64,000 nt of DNA, from positions 49,613,008 through 49,677,007 of the forward strand of contig NC_079219.1 in assembly GCF_029633865.1 (NCBI RefSeq). The letters run 5' to 3'. Source of the stretch: Lampris incognitus. Lineage: Eukaryota; Chordata; Actinopteri; Lampriformes; Lampridae. Below, piece after piece: positions 1 to 16,205 of the stretch. Numbering within the stretch: the first letter of the stretch is position 1; each line of letters begins with the position of its first letter. The translations under genes were made by a program, and so were the position numbers. The notes under the pieces were generated by a model. It searched no databases. It had not been told where the DNA came from and worked only from the letters and a program-made list of their open reading frames with translations.

Positions 1-806
1 TCTCGTTCGCTCTCTCTTTCTCTCTCCCCCTCTCATGTTTACTCTCCTTATTCTCTTCCGGTATCTCTCCCTTTTCACTCCTTCCCTTTATTGTCTTTCT
101 ATTAGGCACCCCCCCCTTTTTTTTTTTACAGAATTATGTTTTCCTCCCCTGCGCTCGCCCTCTGTTCTGTCTGGCTGAGGCTGCGTATCGATCAGGTGGC
201 ACAGACCGAGACTAGAAAAAGGACTGTGTTATTTTAAATCTTAGACCCAACATAAACGGCAGTATTATTTGGTCCGTCATGGCTTAACGAGAACAGATAC
301 GCAACATTTAGGGACATAGTTGCCTGTGTGCACAACACATCTTCATCTGTTTTCCTGGCATGTGATGCAAAGCGGTTGTCAATCACAGGTGGAGGATTAT
401 ATTTGTCACTGGATTTGAAATTCCTGTAAACCATTCTTTCTTTCTTTCTTTTTTTTCCAACTCATTTATCTCCATCATATAAATGAACCTGAAAGCTTTT
501 GTTTTGGTCTTGTGATTGGAATTTTGATGAGGGCATACAACACGTCTCTGCTCCAATAGAGAGTGCCGTGGTCCTGATAACTCTGTTATGTCTGTAACGT
601 TTAGTCAGGAATCCCTTTGTCCCCCGTTTCAGGAGGATGGTGACCTATTTAAGCAGCTGACCCCACACAAAGCCTTTTGGTGGTGCAGATAATGTCGAGA
701 TCGGTTTGAGTGCCTTTCACATTTGCCAGTTCAACAAAGCTGACGAAACAGGAGCAAGCCGCGTTCACATCCATAGAGCTATGGCACCATTACACTGATC
801 TGTGTG
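1..806. other. No gene seen
   Basis: Pyrimidine-rich start, then mixed-composition sequence without a recognisable coding region, splice-bounded exon or repeat family. It ends where the 34-bp minisatellite begins. Confidence 0.5.
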
Positions 807-1434
807 TTATAACTCACACTGTGTGACTGTTCACTGTTTGTTATAACTCACACTGTGTGACTGTTCACTGTGTGTTATAACTCACACTGTGTGACTGTTC
901 ACTGTGTGTTATAACTCACACTGTGTGACTGTTCACTGTGTGTTATAACTCACACTGTGTGACTGTTCACTGTGTGTTATAACGCACACAGTGTGTGTAT
1001 TCATTGTGTGTTATAACTCACACTGTCTATTCATTGTGTGTAATAACTCACATATTGTGTGTCTGTTCATTGTGTGTAATAACTCACTCTGTGTCTATTC
1101 ATTGTGTGTTATAACTCACACTGTGTGACTGTTCATTGTGTGTTATAATGCACACTGTGTGTCTATTCGTTGTGTGTTACAACTCATACTGTGTGTCTGT
1201 TCACTGTGTTATAACCCACACTGTGTCTATTCATTGTGTGTTATAACTCACACTGTGTGTCTATTCATTTGTGTTATAACTACATACTGTCTATTCATTG
1301 TGTGTTATAACACACTGCATCTATTCATTGTGTGTTATAACTCATACTGTGCGTGTATTCATTGTGTGTTATAACTCATACTGTGTGTCTATTCATTGTG
1401 TGTTATAACTCATACTGTGTGTCTATTCACTGAT
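807..1434. repeat. 34-bp minisatellite, about 19 units
   Basis: A head-to-tail array whose first units are exactly 34 bases (starts at 807, 841, 875 and so on). Each unit carries TTATAACTCACACTGTG and a CTGTTCACTGTGTG half. The first five or so units are almost identical; later units differ by short deletions and C/T changes (TTCATT for TTCACT), giving 28-34 base periods. The gradient from uniform to degenerate suggests recent expansion at the left end. The open frame across it is a by-product of the repeat. Confidence 0.9.
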
Positions 1435-6046
<4,612 letters not shown>

Positions 6047-6047
6047 A

Positions 6048-6089
<42 letters not shown>
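6048..6089. repeat. (GT)n microsatellite
   Basis: A perfect TG dinucleotide run of about 42 bases. A shorter TG run lies at 6291-6306. Confidence 0.95.
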
Positions 6090-6090
<1 letters not shown>

Positions 6091-7616
6091 CGTATGGTGT
6101 GCATGTGCCGTCTGGTTGCTGAGTGACATAAAGGAAGATCTGATGGTGATGCTGCAATAGCTGCTGTATTAAACAGTGGTGTGCGTGTGCGTTGTGGTTG
6201 TTGAAGATCAGCTGTCTTGTTGGTGTTGATGTAATAGTGCATATAGAGTGTGATGTGGCTGTGTTGGCTGTATTGGCACCCATATGAGAAATGTGTGTGT
6301 GTGTGTGGGGGGGTGCAGTTTGTTACTGAAGGCCTTGACTGAAATCCCAATGTATTCTACTGGTATTAAGAGACCTGTCAATCACTTTGGGAGCGATAGT
6401 CACCAATCGTGTGTGTGATACAATCCTGTGTTTTTCATTTGGTGGCAGGGAAACCCTTCATGCAGAAATACTTCAGCATGCATATATTTATGTACAAATA
6501 CAGCCATGAATCCTCCTAATTGTTTTTGAGTGACCATATTTAGTTTTCCTCTCTCCATTGCCAGACTGTACCCATCACTGGGGCTCTTGTTAGCGGGACC
6601 TCATTAGCCACCCCACCTTAATGAGTGATTAGACTTGGTTAATGGCAAGCTCCCAACAGCTGCTCCCAGTACCGGCCACTTGCACTTCTCCCCACTCTCC
6701 TCCTCCCCACTGTGATGCAATCTAGCTTGAACTGCGTGAGCCGGACCAAACGACCCTTGGCATCGATATTAACCACCTCATTTGTGACCCAACTGCAGGT
6801 GGCAAATGAAGCCAAACAAAAGGGCTGATCGCTGGCAGGCTGAGGCTGAGCTCTGGCCAACAAGCTTCATGTACAGTAAGTGGTGTGCATTGTTGTCAGC
6901 TTTCGTCACATCCAAGAATTTAACGGTTTCAGCGGTTTCGTTTTGCTAGGTTGCAGACAAAAAGGAGCTGAATGGTTGGCCCGCCATTGTTTAGCTGTGT
7001 TGGTCCCTTGTTTCCATGAAGCATTTAGAGACAAACCTTTGTAATTCAAACACTTTAAATATAATTACAATGTAACTTTACTGTTGAGTTGCATGATGAA
7101 GATTTAAGTAAAACATGAATAGCTGATGTGCAACAATATGCAAATGAACAGAGGTGCACAGCAATGCATATGAGGTGGCCATCAACTTACAGTGTCTGTT
7201 GTCAAGTGCATGCCCAGATTTTATATGGCTATTATGCTTACCTTTGGTTATACCTTGGTGTTATGAAAGGAGGGGTCTGACTGTACTTGTCATCTGCAGT
7301 GTATGCAAAAGTGAAAATCAATCAGATGCAAACTAAGAGAATCACAAAATAATGTATTGATCGAGTCAATTCCTACTCTCGAAGTAGCAATCTTGTACTT
7401 TATAGAGATAGCACAATGACACTGTGGGTAACCAGTTGCATGTAACTTTATGCCATAGTAGTGTTCTTTAACTTGCTGATGTCATGAGAGAGATTTTTTT
7501 TACAGCAATTGTGTTGTATTGTTGAGAAAAAAATAGCTATAATTTAATATTTTTATGAGGAATATTGAACACAGTATTCATTCAAATATGAGTTAAAGAG
7601 CAACTTAACCCTATGG
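6090..7616. other. No gene seen
   Basis: Mixed sequence without recognised exons or repeats. The part at 6540-6870 is compositionally balanced, with several TAAT and ATTAG words, and looks like unique DNA; conservation cannot be judged from one sequence. Confidence 0.45.
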
Positions 7617-7692
7617 GCCAGTTTTCCAGACAAAGATTATACCTAGTGCTCGATTAACCTGAATTTTGAATGAAGATTCTCCATACAAATGT
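7617..7692. repeat. Interspersed repeat fragment
   Basis: The words TTTCCAGACAAAGATTA and GAAGATTCTCCAT resemble a diverged repeat widespread in fish genomes (a 'TTTCCCAGAC...GATTAAGCCTAGTC...GGAGATTCTCCATT' element). It lies directly before a SINE copy. Recognition is from memory of the family and the fragment is short. Confidence 0.35.
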
Positions 7693-7699
7693 CAGTTTC

Positions 7700-8035
7700 A
7701 GTGGTTAGTTTCAGTGGTTAGCACTGTTGCCTCACAGCAAGAAGGTCCTGAGTTCAAATCACAGACTGACCTTTCTGTGTGGAGTTTGCATGTTCACCTC
7801 GTGTTTTGCGTGGGTTTCCTCCAGATGCTCCAGTTTCCTCCCACTATAAAAAGACATGCATATGTTAATACTCCTGTCTGTGCCCCTGACTGAGGCATGG
7901 CAAGAAGAACTGGAGTTGATCCCTGGGCACTACATGGCAGCTGCCCCCTGCTCCTAGCTACAGTGTGTGTTAGAATGGGTTAAATGCAGAGGATGAATTT
8001 CCCCATAGGGATTAATAAAGTGCATCTTAACTTTT
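7700..8035 (+). mobile_element. tRNA-derived SINE, family 1
   Basis: This is a fish SINE-like repeat. Its head carries a tRNA-like A box (CAGTGGTTAGC) and a B-box region (GAGTTCAAATC), followed by CCTCACAGCAAGAAGGTCCT, the GTGTGGAGTTTGCATGTTC and GTGGGTTTCCTCC body words, and a tail ending AATAAAGTGCATC. At least six other copies or fragments occur in this window (9715, 17557, 41372, 42830, 48033, 51345), which allows direct comparison. The A box is partly duplicated at 7703-7724. Confidence 0.85.
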
Positions 8036-9499
8036 TCTTATTGTATCATGAGTGTTGGGCTGAACCTGGGGCAAAGTGATATAAGCATAGCAGGATAAAC
8101 ACAGCTGCAGCTAATGGATTTAATGCTAGGTACATTTGATTTATATCTTCTCCAGACCACAAGATTTCATCCCGATAATGGCCCGTCATGACAGACGTGA
8201 GGTGTCAAGAGTGACAATGAACATCAGGAACAACAAATTTTGCTTTATGTTGAGTAGTGTGACATGTGGGAGACGACCAATACAATACCTGAGAAACCTA
8301 ATGGTGCCCTAACAGCAAGACTAGCACATCAGAATTCTTTACGCTTTTTGTCAGCTAGTGTGGCAGCTTCAGACACAGGTTTGATTGTGCTCCCGACAAG
8401 TTCAGTGACATTGACCAATCACAGCAGAACCGGTAAACAGGGCTAACTGCATGACACAGTTATTTCCTTGGGATCTCGTTGGAGGATTGGAAGTCCATGC
8501 TGTCCTCTCTTTTTCACCCTGTGGTGTCTACAGTCTTATTTTTTTCTTTTTCTTTTTGGTGTCCATTAATCCAAAGAGCAAGAGGAAGCTTGCTATTTGC
8601 TCATTAATGCCATGATGATGACGTTCTGTGATGATGAAGAAGAATGATTGACACATAATGTTCCCACCTCCCCAACGCTGTTAATTCCTCCCTGATTCCT
8701 CACTCCCATCTCCCTCCCTCCTCCCTGTACACATCAGGTGTGTCAAAAGTGTAGTGTAACCAGTCTGGTGACCACAACAAGTTAAGAGCTAATTGTGCAG
8801 TCTGGCAGGGACAATCATGCACAATTAAAAAATGTTTTGTAATCTGGGGAAGGCACTTAGTGTGCTACTGAGCAAACTATTAACTTTTACACTGACAAAA
8901 GTTAATAGTTACATCAGTGCTTGTTCATTAATGCATCTAAATCAAATGGACACATCATTAATTTTATTATCTACAGCTGTGTTTATCCTGCTGTGCTTAC
9001 ATCACTTGGTTCCAAGATCAGTCCAGAATCTGTAGATGTTTTTTTTTTTGTCCTTTGGCATTTTCATTCAGATTTTCTTATGTGCGAATTCAAAATGCAC
9101 ATAAAAACAGGCAAATGGAAACCCACTCACTGGCATGATGATACGAATGCAGCAGCCTAAATGGGAAGGTGCTCATAAGTTTGAAGTGTGTGTTGAGTGG
9201 ATGGATCTTCCAGACAGGTGAGCTGTAACTGCTAAAGCCTGAGAGGAACACTAACCTTCACTTTTCAGATGAGCCCTCTGACCTCAAAACTGTCAGTATG
9301 ACTGATATCCCATCTTAACACCAAATCTCTCTCAAGTAAGGTCTCCCATGATGGGCCCTGATGTGTCTCACATTCACACATCTTAAAATTGGAATATTTG
9401 ACATTTTGGATTTTTTTTTTTGCACCCTTTTACAATCAGCTGTAATCTCATTCACTTTTTCACCCCAAACCTTCCTCCTCAAAACCTATCCTCATTTGG
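8036..9499. other. No gene seen
   Basis: No recognisable exon or repeat up to the assembly gap. Confidence 0.45.
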
Positions 9500-9699
9500 N
9501 NNNNNNNNNNNNNNNNNNNNNNNNNNNNNNNNNNNNNNNNNNNNNNNNNNNNNNNNNNNNNNNNNNNNNNNNNNNNNNNNNNNNNNNNNNNNNNNNNNNN
9601 NNNNNNNNNNNNNNNNNNNNNNNNNNNNNNNNNNNNNNNNNNNNNNNNNNNNNNNNNNNNNNNNNNNNNNNNNNNNNNNNNNNNNNNNNNNNNNNNNNN
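9500..9699. other. Assembly gap, 200 N
   Basis: Exactly 200 undetermined bases; the round number suggests a scaffold spacer of estimated or default size. SINE sequence follows on the right side, so the missing part probably includes the head of that SINE. Confidence 0.98.
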
Positions 9700-9714
9700 A
9701 ATGGCAAAAGAGCT

Positions 9715-9835
9715 TGCAGTTGGTCCTGAGGTGCTTCGCTGCAGCTGCCCACTGCTCCTAGTGAGTGTGATATAGGATGGGTCAAATGCAGAGGACCAGT
9801 TTCCCCACAGGGATCAATAAAGTACTACTTCTTCT
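9715..9835 (+). mobile_element. SINE family 1, 3' part only
   Basis: The sequence matches the 3' third of the SINE at 7700-8035 (CAGCTGCCCACTGCTCCTAG, GGGTCAAATGCAGAGGA, TTCCCCACAGGGATCAATAA). Its 5' part is presumably inside the N gap. Confidence 0.8.
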
Positions 9836-10061
9836 TCCTAATGCCATTTTAATTTAATCAAGTGTCTGAGTAATCCAACAAATAATCAACTCTCGTATCT
9901 TATTATTTTACAAATACAGCAGAGCATGAAGGTTACTAAGGTTCTCCTTTTTTATGTAAACGGATTACTATAATCTTGTTATACGTGTAACTCATCTCTT
10001 TATGGACTGAATGTGTACAATACAAGACGGATGTGTCTCGTAAGACGAGTATCCATGTATG
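9836..10061. other. No gene seen
   Basis: Short AT-rich spacer between the SINE tail and the tetranucleotide repeat. Confidence 0.5.
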
Positions 10062-10066
10062 AACAC

Positions 10067-10074
10067 ATCTATCC

Positions 10075-10160
<86 letters not shown>
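10067..10160. repeat. (ATCT)n tetranucleotide microsatellite
   Basis: About 23 tandem ATCT units, followed to about 10400 by degenerate TCTG, TCCA and TCTA words that look like an old, decayed extension of the same array. Confidence 0.95.
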
Positions 10161-10817
10161 GTCTTTCTGTCTTTCTATCCATCTGACTGTCTGTCTTCTC
10201 TGTCTAACATTCCATCTTTCTATCTGTTTTTTCCACCTGTCTGTTTTCCATCTCTCTGCCTTTCCATCTATCCGTCTATCTATCCAGTTCTCTCTTTCTA
10301 GCTGTCTGTCTGTCTGTCTTTTGTGATATCTGTCTGACTGTTCCCGTCTATAAATCTGTCTCTTTCTCTCTAACCTGTCTGTGTTTCCATCTATCGATCC
10401 ACAGACCATAAAATCTATAAAAACAAAAGCCACACTTGAGGTGGGGCAGTAAGTGGAGCAATAGCAGGTAGACAGAAGACGGGATTTTCTGGTCCGGTTC
10501 CAAAACTCAGAAGAAGCATCGAGTCTTACCGTGGAGAACCGCAGCTCAATTAGCTACTGTTGTGAGCAAGCGGAGGTCCAAATCCTCTCCTCGCAGGCCC
10601 AGCTGGGGGGATTAAGAAGGCTTCCTGTCCTGTGGCTGACCTCTTCAAAGCCAGCGCAGATGTCCTGAACTACCCCCCCCCCCCAAACTCTCTCTTGACC
10701 CCCTGTCCGAGACAGGCACTCAGATGTTCATCTCTTTATCTTTATCTCTTATCACCTGAGTACCTTGCCTCCTCTTTGAATCACTATCTCTGGTATTTCT
10801 GACTACACCTGTTACAA
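10161..10817. other. Degenerate simple repeat and spacer, no gene seen
   Basis: The first 240 bases are decayed tetranucleotide repeat; the remainder has no recognised feature. Confidence 0.5.
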
Positions 10818-10864
10818 TTCTCTCCCTCTCTCTCTCTCCCTCTCTCCCTCCCTCTCTCCCCTCT

Positions 10865-10903
<39 letters not shown>

Positions 10904-10916
10904 GCTCTCTCTCTGC
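10818..10916. repeat. (TC)n microsatellite, interrupted
   Basis: A TC tract with interspersed CCC and one CG interruption. The apparent Arg-Glu-rich frame on the opposite strand is an artefact. Confidence 0.92.
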
Positions 10917-12438
10917 CCTCTGGTCCTGGAGGGTTAGCTCCAAGTGTCGGCTCCCCCCTTGACACAACATGGCTGGTTTCTGAATGACTTTAGGACTGAA
11001 TCGAGTCCATCAGTCCCAGTCATCTGCAGCCCCCTCGGCCACACAGGGTTCCCAAATAGCTACGCAAGGTCATGGAGGAGCACTGGCAAAGACATTGTGC
11101 GTGAGTTTAACGCTGTGTTAAGATGAAATTAAATGAAATTAGGTTCTAATTTTTTTCAGGGAAGTACACACCATGTAGCTTAGATTAGCGTCAACCACAT
11201 ATTTTGAGATATTTCAAACAAAAATCTTGTCTCTATGTCCTAATTAATAATGGATTTATTCAAAAGGTTGCCATGAGGTCCTATAAAATCAATGGTGGTC
11301 CTTTAAGGTCTCGAGGTGGTGACCCTGTCCAAAGGATATAAGTCCTACATCTTTGTAGGATAATGGCCACCCAAATGGAATTCTATTGGCGGCTAAGGGG
11401 GCGAGGACAGATGAAGGGATTAAATCACAAATCACCGAGGGACACGGTCCGAGCTTACTTTCGATCCACAAAGTGCCCGAGCCAGACAAGGGGCCCGACA
11501 TATGATGGAATGGTTTGATGATTGTTCACCGGTACCCTCATTCGGTACCTTCCCCAGACTTTTCCCACAAGATGTCGGGATCGCACTTTGGAAAGTGAAT
11601 AAATATGGTGGTGGACTCAAATGGTGACCTTCATAAAGCAGGCCTCAACACTCTGCAGCATATGGATGTGTATGGACGTGTGCATATGTGTGTGTGTGTG
11701 TGTGGCATGAAAACTAGGAAATTCTGTGTCTAAAAAAAGAAGTGAGAAACCTCACTTCTCTATGAAAGAGTTGTACACCTGAGGCCTTCGTCAGTTTGTG
11801 GGCCGACCGCACACTAACACACAAGAGAATCACGTTGGTGAAATTACATTGTGGTGGAAAGTAATGTTGTCGAACTGCACATGAGAACAAGTGGTGGGAC
11901 ACGGATGGATGACCTGATGTTTACGGACATTAGCAGTTCCTTCTGCGACTATCTCCCCCATGGCATCTGCTATCAACCCCTCATCTCCCTCACTTGTCCT
12001 CCAACCTCTCCAAATGTCATTCCTGTCTCCTTTACATTCACTACATCCCCACCATACTATCCCTCTATCTCTGCTCTTTGACTCATTCCCCCCATCTCTC
12101 CCTCCCCTCCCCCTCCCTCCCTCCCTCCCTCCCTCAGTGTGGGGCTGTCAGAGTTTTAGGGACCCAGTGAGCTGTGAAATCGCACAAATTGCTGTTGCTT
12201 TGCGTCTGGCCCAGTGACAGAGGGGGAAGATAGAGAAAAGAGGCAGCAGAGGGAGAAGAAGAAAGATATAGAGGGAGGTAGAGAGAGAGAGAGCGAGAAA
12301 GAGGGGGGGGATTTTCCGCTCCAACACTTAGGAACCTTTTCTGCCCACCATCCTGCCCCTTCCCTCCCCCTTGTTCACACCGACATGGACAAGCACACGC
12401 ACAGCTGCAAGACAACATATTAGACCCCCCCCCGCCGC
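10917..12438. other. No gene seen
   Basis: Mixed, partly GC-balanced sequence. 11280-11620 looks like unique DNA. CCCT/CCTC-rich stretches lie at 12090-12135 and a GA-rich patch at 12220-12310. No exon is recognised. Confidence 0.45.
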
Positions 12439-12441
12439 CAT

Positions 12442-12465
12442 CACCCACACACACACACACACATT

Positions 12466-12497
<32 letters not shown>

Positions 12498-12503
12498 CAC
12501 ACA

Positions 12504-12548
<45 letters not shown>
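12442..12548. repeat. (AC)n microsatellite, interrupted
   Basis: AC dinucleotide run with a few GC and TT interruptions, preceded by a C-run at 12425-12433. The Cys-Val-rich frames on the minus strand are artefacts. Confidence 0.95.
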
Positions 12549-12552
<4 letters not shown>

Positions 12553-13090
12553 AAAGCTAACTTTTCCACCACCGCCTCTGAGCAAGCATACGGGGTTCTG
12601 CCCCGCGGTAAAGACACTTCCACCACTCTGCTTTATTGTCTGGGTCACTTGACACAACAACTCAACAAGGGCAGCCCTCGAGAGTGATAAACCCCCCCCT
12701 CCTCGACCCCACCCGGCAAGTGCCATTTCAGCCACCTCTACCTCCAGCACGCACACTCTGTCACGCACACAGCCACAGACACACCCTTCTTATCCCCCAG
12801 TCACGCCCTGCGAAATGTGAAGCCCGATCCCAAAAGGCCAAGGAGGCCACGGCGTGGCCAGCCATGCAGACGAGAAGAAAGTGACAGGTTAACTTTCACT
12901 TCCAGTCCAGACGTGTTTCTTCTCTGGCCAGTTATCTGACGCGCGTACCGCACACAACCGGCCACGTATGCAACTGACATGATGGATCACACTAAATACG
13001 CTGAGGTCCATCTATGTTGATTAAGCCACGTGTGTTCGAGTCCATGGTTGGATAAGGAATAAAATTGGTTTGTGAGGTCTCGCAACTCAA
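12549..13090. other. No gene seen
   Basis: No recognised feature between the AC repeat and the Tc1-like fragment. Confidence 0.5.
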
Positions 13091-13330
13091 ACGACAGATC
13101 ACTTCAGTCCTGCTGCCATGACGACCAAGGAAGTGACTAAAAAAGGAGCAATACGCACCACAGTCTTGTCATTACCAAGATCTGGTCGTCCTACCAAACC
13201 GAGCGACCTGCAGAAGAGAGTCGGTCAGAGAGGAGGCCACAAGACCGGCTGCACACAACACGCACACAGCTGCAGAGCTCATCGGCTGAAATGAGAAGAG
13301 CTGCCCACAGACCAGTGATCACTTGTCACA
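13091..13330 (+). pseudogene. Tc1-like transposase N-terminal fragment
   Basis: Translated from the ATG at 13119, the sequence contains TTVLSLPRSGRPTK, which resembles the linker with the GRP(R/T)K AT-hook-like motif between the two helix-turn-helix domains of Tc1/mariner transposases. Only about 60 codons of similarity remain and no catalytic domain follows. Terminal repeats are not visible, so this is a relic. Assignment rests on one motif and general context. Confidence 0.45.
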
Positions 13331-13535
13331 CTCAAACTCTTTAGGAGAGCTGATATGCACATCTTGAATAAGAAAAAATATATACATATATTTTTGCTTT
13401 AGAAATTTGTTGAATTCAATGCAGTAGTGTGTGTGTGTGTGTGGGGGGGGGGGTCAATTCATGAAACTCCATGCAGCAGGAGGACAAAGTGAAAAAGCTC
13501 AATGCTTTGTGACGGTGTGTCAGACGGCACACCGG

Positions 13536-13712
13536 TGAGGTGTGTGGCGGTGGAGGAAGGCCAAAGAGGAGGTTTCTGGATATGGTGAGGGAGGACACGC
13601 AGGTGGCTGGTGTGACCCAGGAAGAGGCAGAGGACAGGAAGAGATGGAAACGGATGATCCGCTGTGGCGACCCCTAACGGGAGCAGCCGGAAGTAGTCGT
13701 AGTAGTAGAAGA
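13536..13712 (+). mobile_element. RTE-type LINE, 3' end (copy E)
   Basis: The last codons of an RTE-clade ORF2 are readable (KAKEEV, YGEGGH, EEAEDRKRW) followed by the conserved 3' end GATCCGCTGTGGCGACCCCT and a GTAGTAGTAG tail. The same ending occurs at 15800-15850 (minus), 32440-32520 and 33560-33623, so all belong to one family. The copy is strongly 5' truncated. Confidence 0.85.
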
Positions 13713-13761
13713 CTGTCTGACGGTGTGTGCGCGCGCGTGCGTGCGTGCGTGTGCGTGTGTT

Positions 13762-14263
13762 TAATCAGTCAATCAAGCCGCATTTTATGTAGCGCTTTTC
13801 TAGCATTTTGTATATCATCATATCTTAACATATATCATATTATATATGTTATATATAATTTCATATATCATATGCTATCATATATCATATTGTATATTTT
13901 ATATCACTTTATATATTCATCATATTATATCATATTGTATATTTTATATCACTTTAAATATCATCATATTATATCATATATCGTATTGTATATTTTATAT
14001 CACTTTATATATCATCATATTATATCATATCTCATATTGTATATTTTATCACTTTATATATCATCATATTATATCATATATCATATTGTATATTGTATAT
14101 ATCATTTTATATATCATCATATGATATCATCTCATATTGTATATTGTATATATCATTTTATATATCATCATATGATATCATATCTCTTATTGTATATATC
14201 ATTTTATATCTCAATATATGATATCATATCTCATATTGTCTATATCATTTTACATAGCACTTT
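13762..14263. repeat. AT-rich minisatellite in a LINE-tail-like sequence
   Basis: After AATCAGTCAATCAAGCCGCA and TTATGTAGCGCTTTTCTAGC, which resemble an L2-type LINE tail on the minus strand, the sequence becomes a tandem array of about 45-50 base units. Each unit combines TATCACTTTATATATCATC, ATATTATATCATAT and TTGTATATTT words. The array ends with TTTACATAGCACTTTAATAC, a second version of the TATGTAGCGCTTTTCTA words. It therefore probably expanded inside the LINE tail. Long Ile/Tyr/His frames here are artefacts. Confidence 0.8.
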
Positions 14264-14512
14264 AATACTACGCAGTGTAAAGGGACAGCATTAGACACAG
14301 CACGTAAATACAAAAACAAGCAAATTCTCCCCCAAACTTATTTCCATTGTCTATGGTAGCTCTCAATGTAGCGGGCATGGGGGGGGGGGTGGAGAACTTA
14401 TCCTTTACTGCACAGCGCCCTCTAGTGGACGCTGTGTGGAACAGACGGATTGGAAAAACCGTGGGAACTTGTGAGATACTCGGAACTAGATGAGGTAATA
14501 ATAGATTATGTT
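14264..14512. other. No gene seen
   Basis: Short unassigned stretch with a G-run at 14380-14389, ending at the TTAA that flanks the piggyBac remnant. Confidence 0.5.
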
Positions 14513-14889
14513 TTAACCCTTGTGTGGTGTTGGTGATTTTGTTATTCACCCAATGCCAGCGGCTCTGGTGGACCCACGGCATTATGGGGCATTTAAAACG
14601 ATACAGCCATAACACATTAGGCAAAAACAGATGATGATGTTATCTATATTACAAACAATTTAGACAGCATATATCGTGAATATTTACCATTTACCTTCCT
14701 GCACACAATATCAATAAAAGTGCTATTCTTTTTCGTGATAAAATGACATTTTTTGCTTGGAAATAAATTGTGATTAAGGTTTTTATCACTTCTGGTGTTT
14801 ATTGCTTTCAACTGAACAAATTGGAAAGACAAATTTTGCATGCAGCATTTTTTTGAAAATTATAAATGAGCCCCATTGAACACAACTTC

Positions 14890-15084
14890 ATCCTGGTTAC
14901 CCATCACGAGGGGCAGAATTTGACTGTGCGTGTGTTGCAGATGTACTTCTTGCACTCAGTGCACGTGTACTGTGTCTTCCTGTCCCTGGGCCCACACACA
15001 TCGCACCACTTCTTCTTGCTACCATCTGCAAACTAGAATGATGAAACACTTAGATAAAAATGTTGTCTAACACCTCTCTCTCTT

Positions 15085-15158
<74 letters not shown>

Positions 15159-15670
15159 ACTCACCCACTTACTCACACACATCTGTAGTCACAGCAGACC
15201 AAGGTAGGAGAGGCAGACGCACGCATGCAGCAACATAACGCACACTTACTTCAGGTACTAGAGTTGGTGTTCAGTCGGTTGGGTGGATGGAGCGTCAGCA
15301 TCCTTCTCCGGGATCCTTCTCATGATGGCTACTGTAGCTGGGGTATCTTGGGATAGGTTGTCTCCTCTGGATTTGAGGCCTTACCAGTGCTTTGCTCAGT
15401 TCCTAGACAAACACCCGTCTCCTCTGGAGCTTCCCCCTGTTCTGGTCTGGGTTCAGCACCATCCATATGACAAACACATTGTACCCCAAGAGGTCCAAGA
15501 TGTTGAAGAACATCACAAGTGGCCAGCATAGGGTTCTTCTGTTGCAGCAGTAGCCAGTCACCAGCTTGTCTAAATTGTCCACCTCTCATTTTGTGGCATT
15601 ATAATCCATTATGATTTCTGGTTTTTGATGCTCCTGGTCACAAGCTGGGACAGATTTTGATTGATCGGTT
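14890..15670 (-). pseudogene. piggyBac transposase, C-terminal remnant
   Basis: Reading the minus strand downward from about 15665, the frame gives KPEIIMDYNATK, then VDNLDKLVTGY, RRTLCWPLVMFFNILD and VFVIWMVLNPD. This series is characteristic of the end of the DDE_Tnp_1_7 (piggyBac) catalytic region, including the conserved NxxxVDxxD motif. Two in-frame stops (after NATK and after RRRVFV) disable it. After a TC microsatellite the C-terminal cysteine-rich domain is recognisable around 14890-15040 (WCDVCGP, YTCTECKKYIC), the PHD/RING-like zinc finger that piggyBac transposases use for DNA binding. The order and orientation of both parts agree with one decayed gene. Confidence 0.82.
15074..15156. 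repeat. (TC)n microsatellite inside the piggyBac remnant
   Basis: A TC dinucleotide run of about 80 bases separating the transposase body from its C-terminal zinc finger. It expanded after or during decay of the gene. Confidence 0.95.
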
Positions 15671-15829
15671 TTTGTCTATTTCCAAATATTGAATGTTTTG
15701 AAATAAAATTGTGGGAACACATATGTTGTTGTGTGTGAAATGTAACAGTGTTGAAACCTTATGTATGTGGTTGTGTGTGTGTGTGTGTGGTTTCACACAC
15801 TTCTACTTCCGGCTGCTCCCGTCAGGGGT

Positions 15830-16200
15830 CGCCACAGCGGATCATCTGTTTCCATCTCTTCCTGTCCTCTGCATCTTCCTCTCTCCACACAAACCACCTG
15901 CGAGTCCTCCTTCACCTCATCCATAAACCTCCTCTTTGGCCTTGCTCTTCTCCTCTTCCCTGGCAGCTCCATCTTCAGCATCTTTCTCCCAATATACCCA
16001 GCATCTCTCCTCCACACATGTCCAAACCATCTCAGTCTTGCCTCTTGTCTCCAAACCGTCCAACCTGAGCTGTCCCCCTAATGTACTCATTCATAATCTT
16101 GTCCACCTTCGTCACTCTCAAAGACTATCTTCAACTCTGCTACCTCCACCTCCATGTCATGTCTTTTGATCAGTGTCACCATCTCCAAACCATATGCAGC
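15830..16200 (-). pseudogene. RTE ORF2 C-terminal region (copy A)
   Basis: The minus-strand reading contains RRDAGYIGRKMLKMELPGKR and PKRRFMDEVKED, the conserved end of RTE-clade ORF2 (W/RRRDxxYIGRRML...GRPKRRFMD). It is interrupted at its 5' side by the 776-bp insertion starting at 16206 and resumes at about 16987. Confidence 0.8.
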
Positions 16201-16205
16201 CTGGT

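Noticed and set aside
807-1434. Regular repeat array resembling a CRISPR array or a coding repeat protein
   Set aside because: Units are contiguous with no unique spacers, the genome is eukaryotic, and the open frame across it simply reflects the 34-bp repeat.
7700-8035. Functional tRNA gene from A- and B-box-like words
   Set aside because: No cloverleaf or anticodon arm can be formed and the same sequence recurs with SINE bodies at several places.
9361-9785. Open frames crossing the gap
   Set aside because: They consist mostly of undetermined residues from the 200 N.
12134-12768. Cys-Val-rich proteins on the minus strand
   Set aside because: Artefacts of the AC repeat.
13542-14294. 250-codon plus-strand frame
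   Set aside because: Starts in the RTE 3' end and runs through the AT-rich minisatellite; Ile/Tyr/His repeats have no protein features.
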